The notes under the pieces are model-generated. The model was not told the origin of the DNA. It saw only the letters and a list, made by a program, of their open reading frames with translations, and made no database searches. A stretch of DNA of 35,312 nucleotides from Uliginosibacterium gangwonense. GTDB lineage: Bacteria; Pseudomonadota; Gammaproteobacteria; Burkholderiales; Rhodocyclaceae. Location of the stretch: assembly GCA_020723855.1 (NCBI GenBank), contig DYIB01000017.1:1-35312 (forward strand), read 5' to 3'. Of this stretch, positions 18,573 to 28,610 are shown one piece after another (positions within the stretch are counted from its first letter, which is position 1; the number at the start of each line of letters is the position of its first letter). The translations under genes and the position numbers were made by a program.

Positions 18573-18956
18573 ATGAAAACCATCAGCGTCACCGACGTGG
18601 GCCAGCTCAAGAACGAGCTGGCGAAATACAAGAAGGGCAAGAAGCTGGAGATCCGCCAGTTCAACCAGGCGGCGCGCCTGGCCTGGCTGGGGCTGGCAGT
18701 GCTGTCGCCCCTGGACCCCGAGGACCCCGACTGCCGCGCCTGGCTGCTCTACCTGCAGCGGCCGACAGGGCTGGCGGAGCACGTCCTGCTGGCCGACGAG
18801 GAATTGTTCCTGCACATCCACATGGTGGACGCCGAGCAGGGCGAGGCCCTGGTGCGCATCATCGAGCAGGGGGTGAAGGAACGGGCGGCCCAGCTCGACG
18901 AACTCAACCGGCGCGATTTCTATTTCACCCACTTCTACCGGGGCGATGGCACTTGA
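18573..18956 (+). CDS. Conserved hypothetical protein (127 aa)
   Basis: MKTISVTDVGQLKNELAKYKKGKKLEIRQFNQAARLAWLGLAVLSPL...; overlaps the next CDS by 11 bp. Confidence 0.65.
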   Translation: MKTISVTDVGQLKNELAKYKKGKKLEIRQFNQAARLAWLGLAVLSPLDPEDPDCRAWLLYLQRPTGLAEHVLLADEELFLHIHMVDAEQGEALVRIIEQGVKERAAQLDELNRRDFYFTHFYRGDGT

Positions 18957-19824
18957 CGGCATCGCCGCGCGCTGGATCGACCTCGGCCTGGTGGCGCCCG
19001 GCGAGCTGCACGCCGCCTACACAGGCGTCGCCCATGCCATGGGCGAAGGCGCCGTGCCCGTCGTCGTCTGGGCGCGCGCCCGGCCCCATCTGTGCCTGGG
19101 GCAGAGCCAGGGTTTATGCGAGGTGGCGCCCGACATCGACGTGCCGGTGGTGCGGCGCCCCCTGGGCGGCGGCGCCGTGTGGGTGGATGAGCACCAGCAC
19201 TGCTATGCCCTCGTCACGCCCCGCACGCTTGCGCCCCGCCGCCCGGCCGACTGGTTCGCCTGGGCCCTGGCGCCGGCGCGACGCACCCTGGAAGGCTTCG
19301 GCCTGCCGGCGCGACTGGAAGGCGGCGACCTGTGGGTGCGCGGCCGCAAGATCGCAGGCAGCGGCGCCGCCACCCTGGGGCAGGCCGCCGTGGTCGCCTC
19401 CAGTTTTCTCATGCGCTTCCCCCGCAGCCGCTTCGCCCGCGCCGTTGCCGCGCCCTCGCCGGGCTATCGGCGCTGGCTGGAGGTCGCCTTGCGCGCCGCC
19501 ATGACCGACTGGGAAGGCGAGGGCACGCCACCGCAGGGCGCGGCGCTGGCGCGCGCCTTCCGCGACGCCCTGGGCGCCGTCCTGGGCTGGCACACGGAAG
19601 ACGCGCGGCTGGACGACCGGGAGCAGGCCCAGATCGCCGCGGCGCGCGCCGAGCTCGCCGAGCCCATCGAGCCGGGCCGGCGGCTCACGCCCCACGGCAT
19701 CAAGCTCAACCATCAAACCTTTCTCACCGAAACGCCGGGAACGGGCTGCGTGGTGCGGGAACTGCGTATCGCGGGGCGCGCCCGCCAGCGTGAGGTCGTT
19801 TCCTTGACAGCCGAGCGACCATGA
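18946..19824 (+). CDS. Second lipoate-protein ligase-family protein (BPL/LplA/LipB superfamily)
   Basis: VVRRPLGGGAVWVDEHQHCYAL and VRGRKIAGSGAATLGQAAVVASSFLMRF resemble the LplA RRxSGGGAV and KIxGSA motifs; stop overlaps the next start as ATGA. Confidence 0.8.
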   Translation: MALDGIAARWIDLGLVAPGELHAAYTGVAHAMGEGAVPVVVWARARPHLCLGQSQGLCEVAPDIDVPVVRRPLGGGAVWVDEHQHCYALVTPRTLAPRRPADWFAWALAPARRTLEGFGLPARLEGGDLWVRGRKIAGSGAATLGQAAVVASSFLMRFPRSRFARAVAAPSPGYRRWLEVALRAAMTDWEGEGTPPQGAALARAFRDALGAVLGWHTEDARLDDREQAQIAAARAELAEPIEPGRRLTPHGIKLNHQTFLTETPGTGCVVRELRIAGRARQREVVSLTAERP

Positions 19825-20210
19825 CCCGCCCCACCCTCGCCGCGCGCCTGGCGCGCAAGCTCATCCTCATGAGCACCGACGCGGAAGCCGCGCGCCGCGT
19901 GCGCGCCGCGCTGCCGCCCGGCTGGGAGCTGGTGGAAACCACCGATCTGCGCTCCCTGGGGGACTTCGCCGCGGTGCTGCTGCATCGCTTCATCCTGCTC
20001 GACCTGGACGAGCAGCCCGCCTTCGACCCCCTGGCGGCGCTCCGCCAGGTGCGCATGGAGATGATGCTCAACATCCCCATTTTCTGTTTCGGCGGAGCCG
20101 CCTCCCGACGCGACGAGGCGCGGCTGGCGCGGGCCGACCGCTTCTTCGGGCGCGACGAGCTGGAGGCGGTGCTGCCCCAACTGTGCCGGCAGTTCGGCTG
20201 GGGCGGGTGA
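19821..20210 (+). CDS. Small receiver-like (pseudo-REC) or unknown protein
   Basis: 129 aa; LILMSTDAEAARRVRAAL...HRFILLDLDEQPAFDPLAALRQVR...IPIFCFGG has CheY-like alternation, but canonical phosphorylation residues are not clearly preserved. Confidence 0.5.
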   Translation: MTRPTLAARLARKLILMSTDAEAARRVRAALPPGWELVETTDLRSLGDFAAVLLHRFILLDLDEQPAFDPLAALRQVRMEMMLNIPIFCFGGAASRRDEARLARADRFFGRDELEAVLPQLCRQFGWGG

Positions 20211-20417
20211 GGGGCGTTCGCCGATCCGGCATCAGCATCTGTCCGAGCTTCCCCCGTTTTTCCGGACGGTTTGCTTAGCAGCCCGTTAAGCGCTGCTCGA
20301 ACTGCCCCGGCCAACATAGTCACGCTTGACGCGCTCGAGCCCGGCCACAGCGCTCCTATCACTATCGCGCCCCGAGACCAGTCCCCAACCGCTGAATCGG
20401 CGAAAACGATTCTGCGC

Positions 20418-20476
20418 TTGACAAGAACTCTGAATTCAGAATACAGTGATTTCTGCATTCTGAATTCAGACTGCAG
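20418..20476 (+). promoter_or_regulatory. Candidate dctP promoter with two palindromic operator sites
   Basis: TTGACA (20418-20423); CTGAATTCAG at 20430-20439 and 20460-20469 (30 bp apart); the second sits in a 24-bp palindrome CTGCATTCTGAATTCAGACTGCAG (20453-20476, 11 of 12 pairs complementary). Confidence 0.65.
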
Positions 20477-20581
20477 ATCGCACACATGGCAGACGAACCT
20501 TGGCCTCGGTGACGCGTCGCGTACCGATCCGACGGGCGGCCTTTTGTGTAACACCTTTATATCCAGTAAGGAGGAAAGAAC

Positions 20582-21610
20582 ATGGGGGACTTCACTCGGA
20601 GACACTTTCTCAAAACGGCCGCGTTCGCCGGGGCGGCGGCGATGGCTGGCATCGCGAGGGCGCAGTCGCCTGTCGGAAAGGCTGCGGAGTTCAAATTCAA
20701 GCTTGGGACCGATCTGCCGGTCACCCATTCGGTGAACGTCCGACTCAAGGAGGCGATCGACGCCATCGCCGCGGAGACGAATGGACGGGTTGCCATTCAG
20801 CTTTTTCCCAACAACCAGTTGGGCAGCGACTCCGACATGATGTCGCAGATCCGGTCCGGGGCTCTCGAGCTCGCGACTTTCCCGGGGACGGTCATGTCAA
20901 CGCTCATCCCCGCCACCTCGATCACGGGCGTGGGCTTCGCTTTTTCGAGCTATGACAAGGTCTGGGCGGCGATGGACGGCGCCGTGGGCAACCATATCCG
21001 CCGCGCGATCGAGAAGGTCAACCTGTTCCCATTCGAGGCCGTCTGGGACAACGGATTCCGTCAAGTCACGACCAGCACGCGGCCGATCCGCACGCCCGAG
21101 GACCTCCAGAACCTCAAGATCCGCGTGCCCGTGGTTCCGCTGTGGGTCTCGATGTTCAAGGCCCTTGGCGCCGCGCCCGTCAGCCTGCCGCTGAGCGAGG
21201 CCTATCAGGCGCTCCAGACCAAGGTGGCCGACGCACAGGAAAACCCGCTTGCGCTGATCGAATCCGCGAAGTTCTACGAGGTCCAGAAGTACTGCTCGCT
21301 GACCAACCACGCCTGGGACGGATTCTGGTTCATCGCCAACGGCAGGATCTGGAAGACGCTGCCATCCGACGTGCAGCAGGTGATGCTCAAACATTTCAAC
21401 GCGGCGGCCCGAAAGCAGCGGGACGACATCGCGCGCGCGAATGTCACGCTCCAAAAGGCATTGGAGGAAAAGGGGCTCACTTTCAACAAGGTGGACAACT
21501 CGGCCTTCCGGGAGGTTCTGCGCAAGAGCGGCTTCTATTCTCAATGGCGCGAGAAGTTCGGCACCGAGACCTGGACCTTGCTGCAGCAATACGCAGGTGA
21601 CATCGCCTGA
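20582..21610 (+). CDS. dctP: TRAP transporter substrate-binding protein (DctP family), Tat-type signal
   Basis: TRRHFLKTAAFAGAAAMAGIARAQ Tat-like leader; DctP-like LGTDLPVTHSVNVRLKEAIDAIAAETNGRVAIQLFPNNQLGSDSDMMSQIRSGALEL; AAGGAGG ribosome site. Confidence 0.9.
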   Translation: MGDFTRRHFLKTAAFAGAAAMAGIARAQSPVGKAAEFKFKLGTDLPVTHSVNVRLKEAIDAIAAETNGRVAIQLFPNNQLGSDSDMMSQIRSGALELATFPGTVMSTLIPATSITGVGFAFSSYDKVWAAMDGAVGNHIRRAIEKVNLFPFEAVWDNGFRQVTTSTRPIRTPEDLQNLKIRVPVVPLWVSMFKALGAAPVSLPLSEAYQALQTKVADAQENPLALIESAKFYEVQKYCSLTNHAWDGFWFIANGRIWKTLPSDVQQVMLKHFNAAARKQRDDIARANVTLQKALEEKGLTFNKVDNSAFREVLRKSGFYSQWREKFGTETWTLLQQYAGDIA

Positions 21611-21617
21611 AGCCGAC

Positions 21618-23507
21618 ATGAACCCCACTGCCCAATCCCTGGGCGCGGCCGAGGCTGCGCCCGCCAGTGCCCGCGCGCGCCGGACGCACGTGGCGCGCCT
21701 TGCGGACAAGTTCCTTGTCTCGACAGTCGAGATACTCGCCGCGACCCTGATAGCAGCCGAGATCTGCATCCTCTTCGCAGGTGTGGTCTCGCGCTACTTT
21801 CTGCATCAGCCTTTGGTCTGGACCGACGAGGCCGCTTCGATCCTGTTCCTGTGGCTCGCGAGTCTGGGGGCGGTCGTCGCGTTCCGACGTGGCGAGCACA
21901 TGCGCATGACGGCTCTGGTGGCAAAGACCACGCCGCGCGTACAAGCCTTTCTGGACACGGTGGCCATCGCGGCGGCGCTGGCTTTTCTGCTGTTCGTCCT
22001 GGGCCCGGCGTACGAGTACGCGGCCGAAGAGGCGCACGTCACCACCCCCGCGCTCGAGCTCTCCAACGCCTGGCGTGCTGCCGCGCTTCCGGTTGGCTTG
22101 ACGCTCATGTCGGTGATGGGAGTGATCCGCCTTCTCAGAGTCGGAGATTGGCGCCTCGTCGCCACCGCACTGGCAACGGTGGCGCTGATCTGCGCAACGT
22201 TCTTTGTGCTCGGACCGATGCTGCGTGGCCTTGGCAACGCCAATCTTCTGATCTTCTTCGTCGGAGTGACGGCGGTCACCGTGTTGATCGGAGTCCCGAT
22301 CGCAGTGTCCTTCGGGCTTGCCACCTTCGGCTTTCTCGCGCTGACGACCCATTTGCCGATCATGGTGATCGTCGGACGCATGGACGAGGGCATGTCGCAT
22401 CTCATCCTGCTCTCCGTGCCGCTGTTCGTCTTTCTCGGCCTGCTGATCGAAATGACGGGCATGGCGCGGGCGATGGTGGCCTTTCTGGCCAGCCTGCTGG
22501 GCCATGTAAGGGGCGGCCTGTCGTACGTGCTGGTGGGCGCCATGTACCTGGTGTCCGGAATTTCGGGATCGAAGGCGGCGGACATGGCGGCCGTGGCGCC
22601 GGTCCTGTTCCCGGAAATGAGGGAGCGCGGCGCCAAGCAGGGCGAACTCGTTGCCCTACTCTCGGCAACTGGTGCCCAGACCGAGACCATTCCGCCAAGC
22701 CTCGTTCTGATCACCATCGGATCGGTGACGGGGGTGTCGATTGCCGCACTGTTCACCGGCGGGATGCTGCCCGGCGTTGTGCTGGGGATCGCCTTGTGCG
22801 CCGTCGTCTGGTTCCGCTGCAGGAAGGAAGACTTGTCGCATGTGCGAAAAGCGAGTGCCTCCCAGATCGGGCGCGCGTTCCTGGTTGCCCTGCCGGCGCT
22901 GGCGCTTCCGTTCCTGATCCGCGCGGCAGTGGTGGAAGGCGTCGCCACCGCAACGGAAGTATCCACCCTCGGGATAGCGTATGCGGTGCTTGCCGGGCTT
23001 CTCCTGAACCGGGGGACACAATGGCGACGCCTCTTCCCCATGCTGGTGGAAACGGCAGCATTGACGGGTGCCATCCTGCTCATCATTGGCACCGCGACGG
23101 GCATGGCCTGGTCGCTGACTCAGTCGGGGTTCTCGACCACCTTGGCCCAAGCCATGGCGTCACTGCCCGGAGGCGCGCCCATGTTCCTCGCAGTATCCAT
23201 TGTCGCATTCGTCATTCTGGGCAGCGTGCTCGAAGGCATTCCGGCGATCGTGTTGTTCGGGCCGTTGCTGTTTCCCATCGCCCGGCAATTCGGGGTGCAC
23301 GAGGTGCACTACGCCATGGTGGTCGTTCTTGCGATGGGGGTCGGCTTGTTCGCTCCGCCTTTCGGGGTCGGGTATTACGCGGCCTGCGCCATCGGGCGGG
23401 TCAAGCCTGAAGAGGGTTTCAAACCGATCATCGGCTACATGCTCGCGCTGCTCGTGGGACTGACTGTCGTCGCGGCGGTGCCCTGGATATCAACCGGATT
23501 CCTGTGA
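21618..23507 (+). CDS. Fused TRAP transporter small and large membrane subunits (DctQ-DctM)
   Basis: N-terminal DctQ-like [41 protein letters not shown] followed by DctM-like [18 protein letters not shown]...[28 protein letters not shown]. Confidence 0.88.
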   Translation: MNPTAQSLGAAEAAPASARARRTHVARLADKFLVSTVEILAATLIAAEICILFAGVVSRYFLHQPLVWTDEAASILFLWLASLGAVVAFRRGEHMRMTALVAKTTPRVQAFLDTVAIAAALAFLLFVLGPAYEYAAEEAHVTTPALELSNAWRAAALPVGLTLMSVMGVIRLLRVGDWRLVATALATVALICATFFVLGPMLRGLGNANLLIFFVGVTAVTVLIGVPIAVSFGLATFGFLALTTHLPIMVIVGRMDEGMSHLILLSVPLFVFLGLLIEMTGMARAMVAFLASLLGHVRGGLSYVLVGAMYLVSGISGSKAADMAAVAPVLFPEMRERGAKQGELVALLSATGAQTETIPPSLVLITIGSVTGVSIAALFTGGMLPGVVLGIALCAVVWFRCRKEDLSHVRKASASQIGRAFLVALPALALPFLIRAAVVEGVATATEVSTLGIAYAVLAGLLLNRGTQWRRLFPMLVETAALTGAILLIIGTATGMAWSLTQSGFSTTLAQAMASLPGGAPMFLAVSIVAFVILGSVLEGIPAIVLFGPLLFPIARQFGVHEVHYAMVVVLAMGVGLFAPPFGVGYYAACAIGRVKPEEGFKPIIGYMLALLVGLTVVAAVPWISTGFL

Positions 23508-23518
23508 GCGGAACATCC

Positions 23519-25279
23519 ATGGCTGAACAAACTATCAGAACCGGTCTTTCGCGCACGCAGCCGATCGCGGTTGCCGAGGTGGTCGCCGCGTTGCTGGTCG
23601 CACGGGGTGTGGATCGGGTATTCGGTTTGCAAGGCGGACACATTCAACCGGTCTGGGATCACCTTGCCATGCGCGGTGTACGCATCGTGGACGTGCGCGA
23701 CGAAGGGGCGGCGGTACACATGGCCCAGGCCCATGCCCAATTGACCGGGCAGCTCGGCGTCGCGCTGGTGACGGCCGGGCCGGGCGTTACCAATACGGTA
23801 TCGGCCATCGCCAATGCTACGCTGTCGCGCATTCCGGTCATCCTCATCGGCGGTTGCCCTCCGCGCCCGCAGGCCAACATGGGGCCGCTGCAGGATATTC
23901 CCCACGTGAACATCATGGCGCCCATCACGCGCCATGCGAGGACAGCGCGCGTCGCCGAACAGGTTGCGCGTGAGCTTGACGAGGCCGTTGCGCGAGCGCA
24001 CGGCGACGCCGGAGAACCCGGCGCCGTGTATATGGAGATCCCGACCGACACGCTGCGGGAAACCGTCGCGCCTGCAGTGGTGCTGGACGAGCATTTGAGC
24101 GGACGGCCGAAGCGGGAGATCCTGCCCGCCGAAGCGGATGTCGCGGCAGCCGTCGAGGCGCTGTGGTCAGCCAGGCGCCCGCTGGTCATCAGTGGACGCG
24201 GTGCGATGGGGGCTGCATCGGAACTCGTGCGACTGCTCGACCGGCTGGGCGCGGTGTACCTCGACACCCAGGAAAGCAGGGGTCTGGTGCCCGCCGACCA
24301 CCCTTCGATGGTCGGCGCCGTGCGCGGACTCGCCATGCAGGAAGCCGATCTGGTCCTGACCATCGGGCGCAAGCTCGACTACCAATTGGGTTACGGCTCC
24401 CCTGCCGTGTTCCGGAGCGCGCCACGCTTCATCCGCCTCGCAGACAACGCCGGAGAGTTGATCGACAACCGCCGCGGTGATCCGGAGCTGCTCGGCTCTC
24501 CGGCGCGGGCGCTGGCGGCCATCCTGGAGCGCGTGGGGGACCGCCCGTCGGGGGCGGACCGAGCCTGGGCCGCTGCGCTTCGCCAACGGCACGAGGAACG
24601 CACCGCCAGTTACGTCAACGCCCTGGCCTCCGCACCGTCTGGCCGTGACGGGCGGATGCACCCCAACCGCATTTTTGCGGCGATCCACGAGGTAGCGGCC
24701 GAGGACGCGATCTTCGTGGCCGACGGCGGCGACATCTTGAGCTTCGCGCGTGTCGGACTGCCCGCCGGCACAGGGTACCTGGACAGCGGCGTCTTCGGCT
24801 GCCTGGGGGTGGGGGTTCCGTTTGCCAATGCCGCCGCCCTGGCATTCCCGGGCCGCCAGGTCATCTCGATCAACGGCGATGGCGCCCTCGGGATCAATGC
24901 CATGGAGATCGATACCGCGGTCCGCCACGGCGCGAAGGTGGTCCACATCGTGGCCAACAATGCGGCCTGGAACATCGAACGCTACGACCAGGAGAGCAAC
25001 TACGGCGGCCGTGTCGTCGGCACGACTCTGCGCTACTCGGACTACGCGGCCGTTGCGCGGGGGCTCGGCGCATATGCCGAGCGCGTCGAGGACCCCGACG
25101 AGCTGGCCGGCGCGCTGCGTCGCGCGCTGGAGAATGCCCCCGCCGTACTCGATGTGGTCCTTACCCAGGACGCGGTCTCCTCGGACGCCCGCAAGGGGCT
25201 GGGATTCGTGCCCGACTACCAGGCGCTGATCGAATGGGACGAGGCCGAGCGTGCCCGCCGGCAACAAAGGAAGGGCTGA
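23519..25279 (+). CDS. Thiamine diphosphate-dependent enzyme (acetolactate synthase / 2-hydroxyacyl-CoA lyase superfamily), paralog 1
   Basis: [15 protein letters not shown], conserved Glu in [19 protein letters not shown], ThDP motif [29 protein letters not shown]; alternative GTG start at 23504. Confidence 0.87.
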   Translation: MAEQTIRTGLSRTQPIAVAEVVAALLVARGVDRVFGLQGGHIQPVWDHLAMRGVRIVDVRDEGAAVHMAQAHAQLTGQLGVALVTAGPGVTNTVSAIANATLSRIPVILIGGCPPRPQANMGPLQDIPHVNIMAPITRHARTARVAEQVARELDEAVARAHGDAGEPGAVYMEIPTDTLRETVAPAVVLDEHLSGRPKREILPAEADVAAAVEALWSARRPLVISGRGAMGAASELVRLLDRLGAVYLDTQESRGLVPADHPSMVGAVRGLAMQEADLVLTIGRKLDYQLGYGSPAVFRSAPRFIRLADNAGELIDNRRGDPELLGSPARALAAILERVGDRPSGADRAWAAALRQRHEERTASYVNALASAPSGRDGRMHPNRIFAAIHEVAAEDAIFVADGGDILSFARVGLPAGTGYLDSGVFGCLGVGVPFANAAALAFPGRQVISINGDGALGINAMEIDTAVRHGAKVVHIVANNAAWNIERYDQESNYGGRVVGTTLRYSDYAAVARGLGAYAERVEDPDELAGALRRALENAPAVLDVVLTQDAVSSDARKGLGFVPDYQALIEWDEAERARRQQRKG

Positions 25280-25284
25280 ATCAA

Positions 25285-26847
25285 ATGAGTCATCTGCTCA
25301 CCGTTTCTGATGCCATTGCCACCCACGCGAGGTTGCAGCCGCGCAAGATCGGCGCCCGCGACTCGAAGCGCACGCTGACCTTTGCCGAATGGGACGATCG
25401 TGCCAGCCGGCTCGCCAATGGCCTGCTCGGGCTGGGCCTGACCAAGGGCGACCGCGTCGCCGTGCTCGCCTACAACTGCGTCGAATGGATGGAGATCTAC
25501 GTCGCGCTCGGGCGCGCCGGGCTGGTGGCGGTGCCGATCAACTTCCGCCTGCTCGGCCCGGAGATCTCCTACATCGTCGCGCACAGCGAAGCACGCGCCG
25601 TGATCGTCCAGCACGAACTGTGCGACCGGATCGAGTCGGTCCGCTCCGAGCTGCCGCTGGAGCCGCACTACTACGTTCATTTCGGCGGCGACACGCCTGT
25701 CGGCTGGCAGGGCTACGAGGCGCTCATCGGTGCCGCGCCGGCGGGTGCGCCGTTGGAGTCGGTCAGGCCCGAAGACCCGTTTGCGCTGATGTACACCTCG
25801 GGCACCACCGGCCGCCCGAAGGGCGCGATCCGCGGCCACGAGGGCAACGCGCTGCTGGCACTCGCCACCGCCCTCGAGTTCGGCTTCTCGCGCGAGGACA
25901 CCGGTCTGCTCGTGATGCCGCTGTGCCATGCGAACTCGCTCTACTTCGGCCTGACGTTCATGTACCTGGGCGCCACGATCGTCGTCGAGGACCGTCAGAG
26001 CTTCGACCCGGAGGCCCTGCTCGCGACGCTTGCGCGCGAAAAGGTCACGTTCACCTCCCTGGTGCCCACGCATTACATCATGATGCTCGGCCTGCCCGAG
26101 GCGGTGAAGGCGAAGTACGACGTGAGCGCCGTCGACAAGCTTCTGATCTCCTCGGCCCCGGCACGCAAGGACACCAAGCTCGCCATCCTCGAATATTTCA
26201 GGAATTCCCGATTGTTTGAGCTCTACGGGTCCACGGAGGCCGGCTGGGTCACGCTGCTGCGGCCGGAAGAGCAGATCGGCAAGCTCGGATCCGTCGGACG
26301 GGAGTGGGTCGGCTCGGGGGCGATCAAGCTGCTCGATCCGGACGGCAACGAGGTTCCCGACGGCGAGGTCGGCGAGTTGTACTCGCGCACGTCCTATGTC
26401 TTCGACGGCTACTGGAAGAACCCCGAGAAGACCGCGGAAGCGTTCCGGGGCGAATGGTGCTCGGTCGGTGACATGGCGCGCCGCGACGCCGACGGCTATA
26501 TCCATCTGGTTGACCGCAAGGGCAACATGATCATCAGCGGCGGCGAGAACATCTACCCCTCCGAGATCGAGGCCGTGCTCGGCGCCCATCCCAAGGTCAA
26601 GGACGTGGCGGTCATCGGCGTGCCCCACGAGAAATGGGGCGAGACGGTCCAGGCGGTCATCGTGCTGCACGAGCGGCAGACGGCGAGCGAGGCCGAGATC
26701 CTCGACTGGTGCAAGGAGCGCATGGCGGGCTACAAGCGCCCGCGCTCCGTGGTGTTCATCTCGGATGCCGACATGCCGCGCACTGCCACCGGCAAGATTC
26801 TTCATCGGGCGTTGCGCGAGAGGCTGTCCCGAGGAGAGTCGCGATGA
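25285..26847 (+). CDS. Acyl-CoA synthetase / AMP-dependent ligase
   Basis: YTSGTTGRPKGAIRGHEG (P-loop), FELYGSTEAG, GEWCSVGDMARRDADGYIHLVDRKGNMIISGGENIYPSEIE, C-terminal RTATGKILHRALRE. Confidence 0.93.
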   Translation: MSHLLTVSDAIATHARLQPRKIGARDSKRTLTFAEWDDRASRLANGLLGLGLTKGDRVAVLAYNCVEWMEIYVALGRAGLVAVPINFRLLGPEISYIVAHSEARAVIVQHELCDRIESVRSELPLEPHYYVHFGGDTPVGWQGYEALIGAAPAGAPLESVRPEDPFALMYTSGTTGRPKGAIRGHEGNALLALATALEFGFSREDTGLLVMPLCHANSLYFGLTFMYLGATIVVEDRQSFDPEALLATLAREKVTFTSLVPTHYIMMLGLPEAVKAKYDVSAVDKLLISSAPARKDTKLAILEYFRNSRLFELYGSTEAGWVTLLRPEEQIGKLGSVGREWVGSGAIKLLDPDGNEVPDGEVGELYSRTSYVFDGYWKNPEKTAEAFRGEWCSVGDMARRDADGYIHLVDRKGNMIISGGENIYPSEIEAVLGAHPKVKDVAVIGVPHEKWGETVQAVIVLHERQTASEAEILDWCKERMAGYKRPRSVVFISDADMPRTATGKILHRALRERLSRGESR

Positions 26848-28565
26848 GTCCAGCAGAAGTCTCCGGGAATTCCGCAGCGGCGGTGATCGCCCGTTTCCTC
26901 AAGTCGCGCGGAGTGGACCGCGTGTTCGCCCTGTGCGGCGGCCACATCATGCCGATCTGGATGCGTCTAGATGCCGAGGGCATCCGCATCGTCGACGTGC
27001 GCGACGAGCGCGCCGCCGTGTACATGGCCCACGCCCACGCCGAGCTGACCGGCGCCCTGGGGGTGGCGCTCATCACGGCGGGACCCGGCGTGACGAACGC
27101 CATGACCGGCATCGCCAACGCGCACGTGGCCCGGGCGCCGGTACTGATCCTGTCCGGAGTGCCGCCGCGGCCCCAGGAGAACCGGGGGGCCCTGCAGGAC
27201 ATGGCGCACACGGATTTCGTGCGCCCGCTCACCCGTTACGCCCGCACGGTGCGTCAGCCGGAGCTGGTGCTGCAGGAGCTGGACGAGGCCGTTTCCCGCG
27301 CCTTCGGCCAGGGCGGGGAACCGGGGCCCACCTACCTCGACTTCCCGGTGGATACCCAGCGCACCGAAGTGCCGCGCGCCGTGCAACTGCCTGAATACTT
27401 TGCGCCCAAGCCAAAGGACCGCCTGTTGCCCGACCCGGACGCGGTGGGGCGGGCGGTGGACCTGCTGTGGTCGGCGCGCCGGCCCCTGTTCATCTCGGGC
27501 CGCGGCGCCCGCGGGGCGAGAGCGTCGCTCGTGAGCCTGATCGAGCGCTTGAGCGCCCTGTATCTGGACACCGGGGAGAGTCGTGGTCTAGTGCCGGAGG
27601 AGCACCCGTCGGTGGTGGCTGCGATGCGAGGTTCCGTCATGAGCGAGGCGGACCTGGTCGTCACCGTGGGCCGGCGGCTCGATTTCCAACTGGCCTACGG
27701 CTCGCCTGCCATTTTCGGCAACGCGCAATTCCTGCGCATCGCCGATTGCGCGTCGGAGCTGCGGGATAACCGGCGCGGTGCCGTGGAGCTCTTCGCCACG
27801 CCGGCAGATGCCCTGGAAGCCATTCTCGAAGCGGCCGGCGACCGCCCGCCTGCGACCGATCGCGAATGGGCGCGCGCGGTGCGCGCCAGGCACCTGGAGC
27901 GCGCGGACAAGTTGCTCGCCTCCATGCGTGCCGCGCCCCCGGGCAGCGACGGCCTCATGCACCCGAACCGTCTGCTCGCCGCCCTGCGCGAGGCCCTGCC
28001 GCGCGACGCGGTGGTGATCGCCGACGGCGGGGATTTCCTCAGCTTCACCCGCGTCGGTCTGCCTGCCTCGACCTATCTCGACCCCGGCTCCCTCGGCTGC
28101 ATCGGCATCGGCACGCCGTTCGGCGTCGCCGCCAGTCTCGCCTGCCCGGAGCGCACTGTGGCCGTGGTGACGGGGGATGGCTCCTTCGGCTTCAACGCCA
28201 TGGAGATCGACACCGCCGCCCGGCACCGGGCGCCGGTGCTGATCGTGGTTGCCAACAACGGCTCTTGGGCCATCGAGGTGCGCGACCAGCAGGAGACCCA
28301 CGGCAAGGTGGTCGGTACCCGCCTGCAGTTCGCCGATCATGCGGCGATGGCGCGCGCCTTCGGCCTGCACGGCGAGCGCGTCGAGCGGGCCGAGGACCTG
28401 CCGGCGGCCATCGAGCGGGCACTGGCCAACCGGCCCGCGCTGCTGGATGTGCTGGTCACCCCGGAGGCCGTCTCCTCGGACGCCCGCTCCGGGCTTGCCT
28501 GGGTGCCGGACCTGCAACCGCTCGCCGCCTGGGACGAGGCCGAGCGCGCGTGGCGCCGATCATGA
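26844..28565 (+). CDS. Thiamine diphosphate-dependent enzyme (acetolactate synthase / 2-hydroxyacyl-CoA lyase superfamily), paralog 2
   Basis: [68 protein letters not shown] overlap with the upstream ligase; C-terminus closely parallels paralog 1 (AVSSDARSGLAWVPD...WDEAERA). Confidence 0.88.
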   Translation: MSPAEVSGNSAAAVIARFLKSRGVDRVFALCGGHIMPIWMRLDAEGIRIVDVRDERAAVYMAHAHAELTGALGVALITAGPGVTNAMTGIANAHVARAPVLILSGVPPRPQENRGALQDMAHTDFVRPLTRYARTVRQPELVLQELDEAVSRAFGQGGEPGPTYLDFPVDTQRTEVPRAVQLPEYFAPKPKDRLLPDPDAVGRAVDLLWSARRPLFISGRGARGARASLVSLIERLSALYLDTGESRGLVPEEHPSVVAAMRGSVMSEADLVVTVGRRLDFQLAYGSPAIFGNAQFLRIADCASELRDNRRGAVELFATPADALEAILEAAGDRPPATDREWARAVRARHLERADKLLASMRAAPPGSDGLMHPNRLLAALREALPRDAVVIADGGDFLSFTRVGLPASTYLDPGSLGCIGIGTPFGVAASLACPERTVAVVTGDGSFGFNAMEIDTAARHRAPVLIVVANNGSWAIEVRDQQETHGKVVGTRLQFADHAAMARAFGLHGERVERAEDLPAAIERALANRPALLDVLVTPEAVSSDARSGLAWVPDLQPLAAWDEAERAWRRS

Positions 28566-28610
28566 CGACCGACGCCCCTGTGAGGGCCCGATTTCATAGG
28601 ACGATACCAT

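Noticed and set aside
20213-20262. Possible terminator or remnant in the gap after the receiver-like gene
   Set aside because: Only a short GTCCG/CGGAC pairing with a large loop was found; not convincing.
23519-25279. Annotation as biosynthetic acetolactate synthase (ilvB)
   Set aside because: No ilvN or ilvC neighbour, duplicated with an acyl-CoA ligase and acyl-CoA dehydrogenase; context favours catabolic lyase-type ThDP enzyme.
26634-26843. N-terminal extension of the second ThDP enzyme
   Set aside because: Shadow translation of the ligase 3' end; ATG at 26844 has an upstream ribosome site and ATGA coupling.
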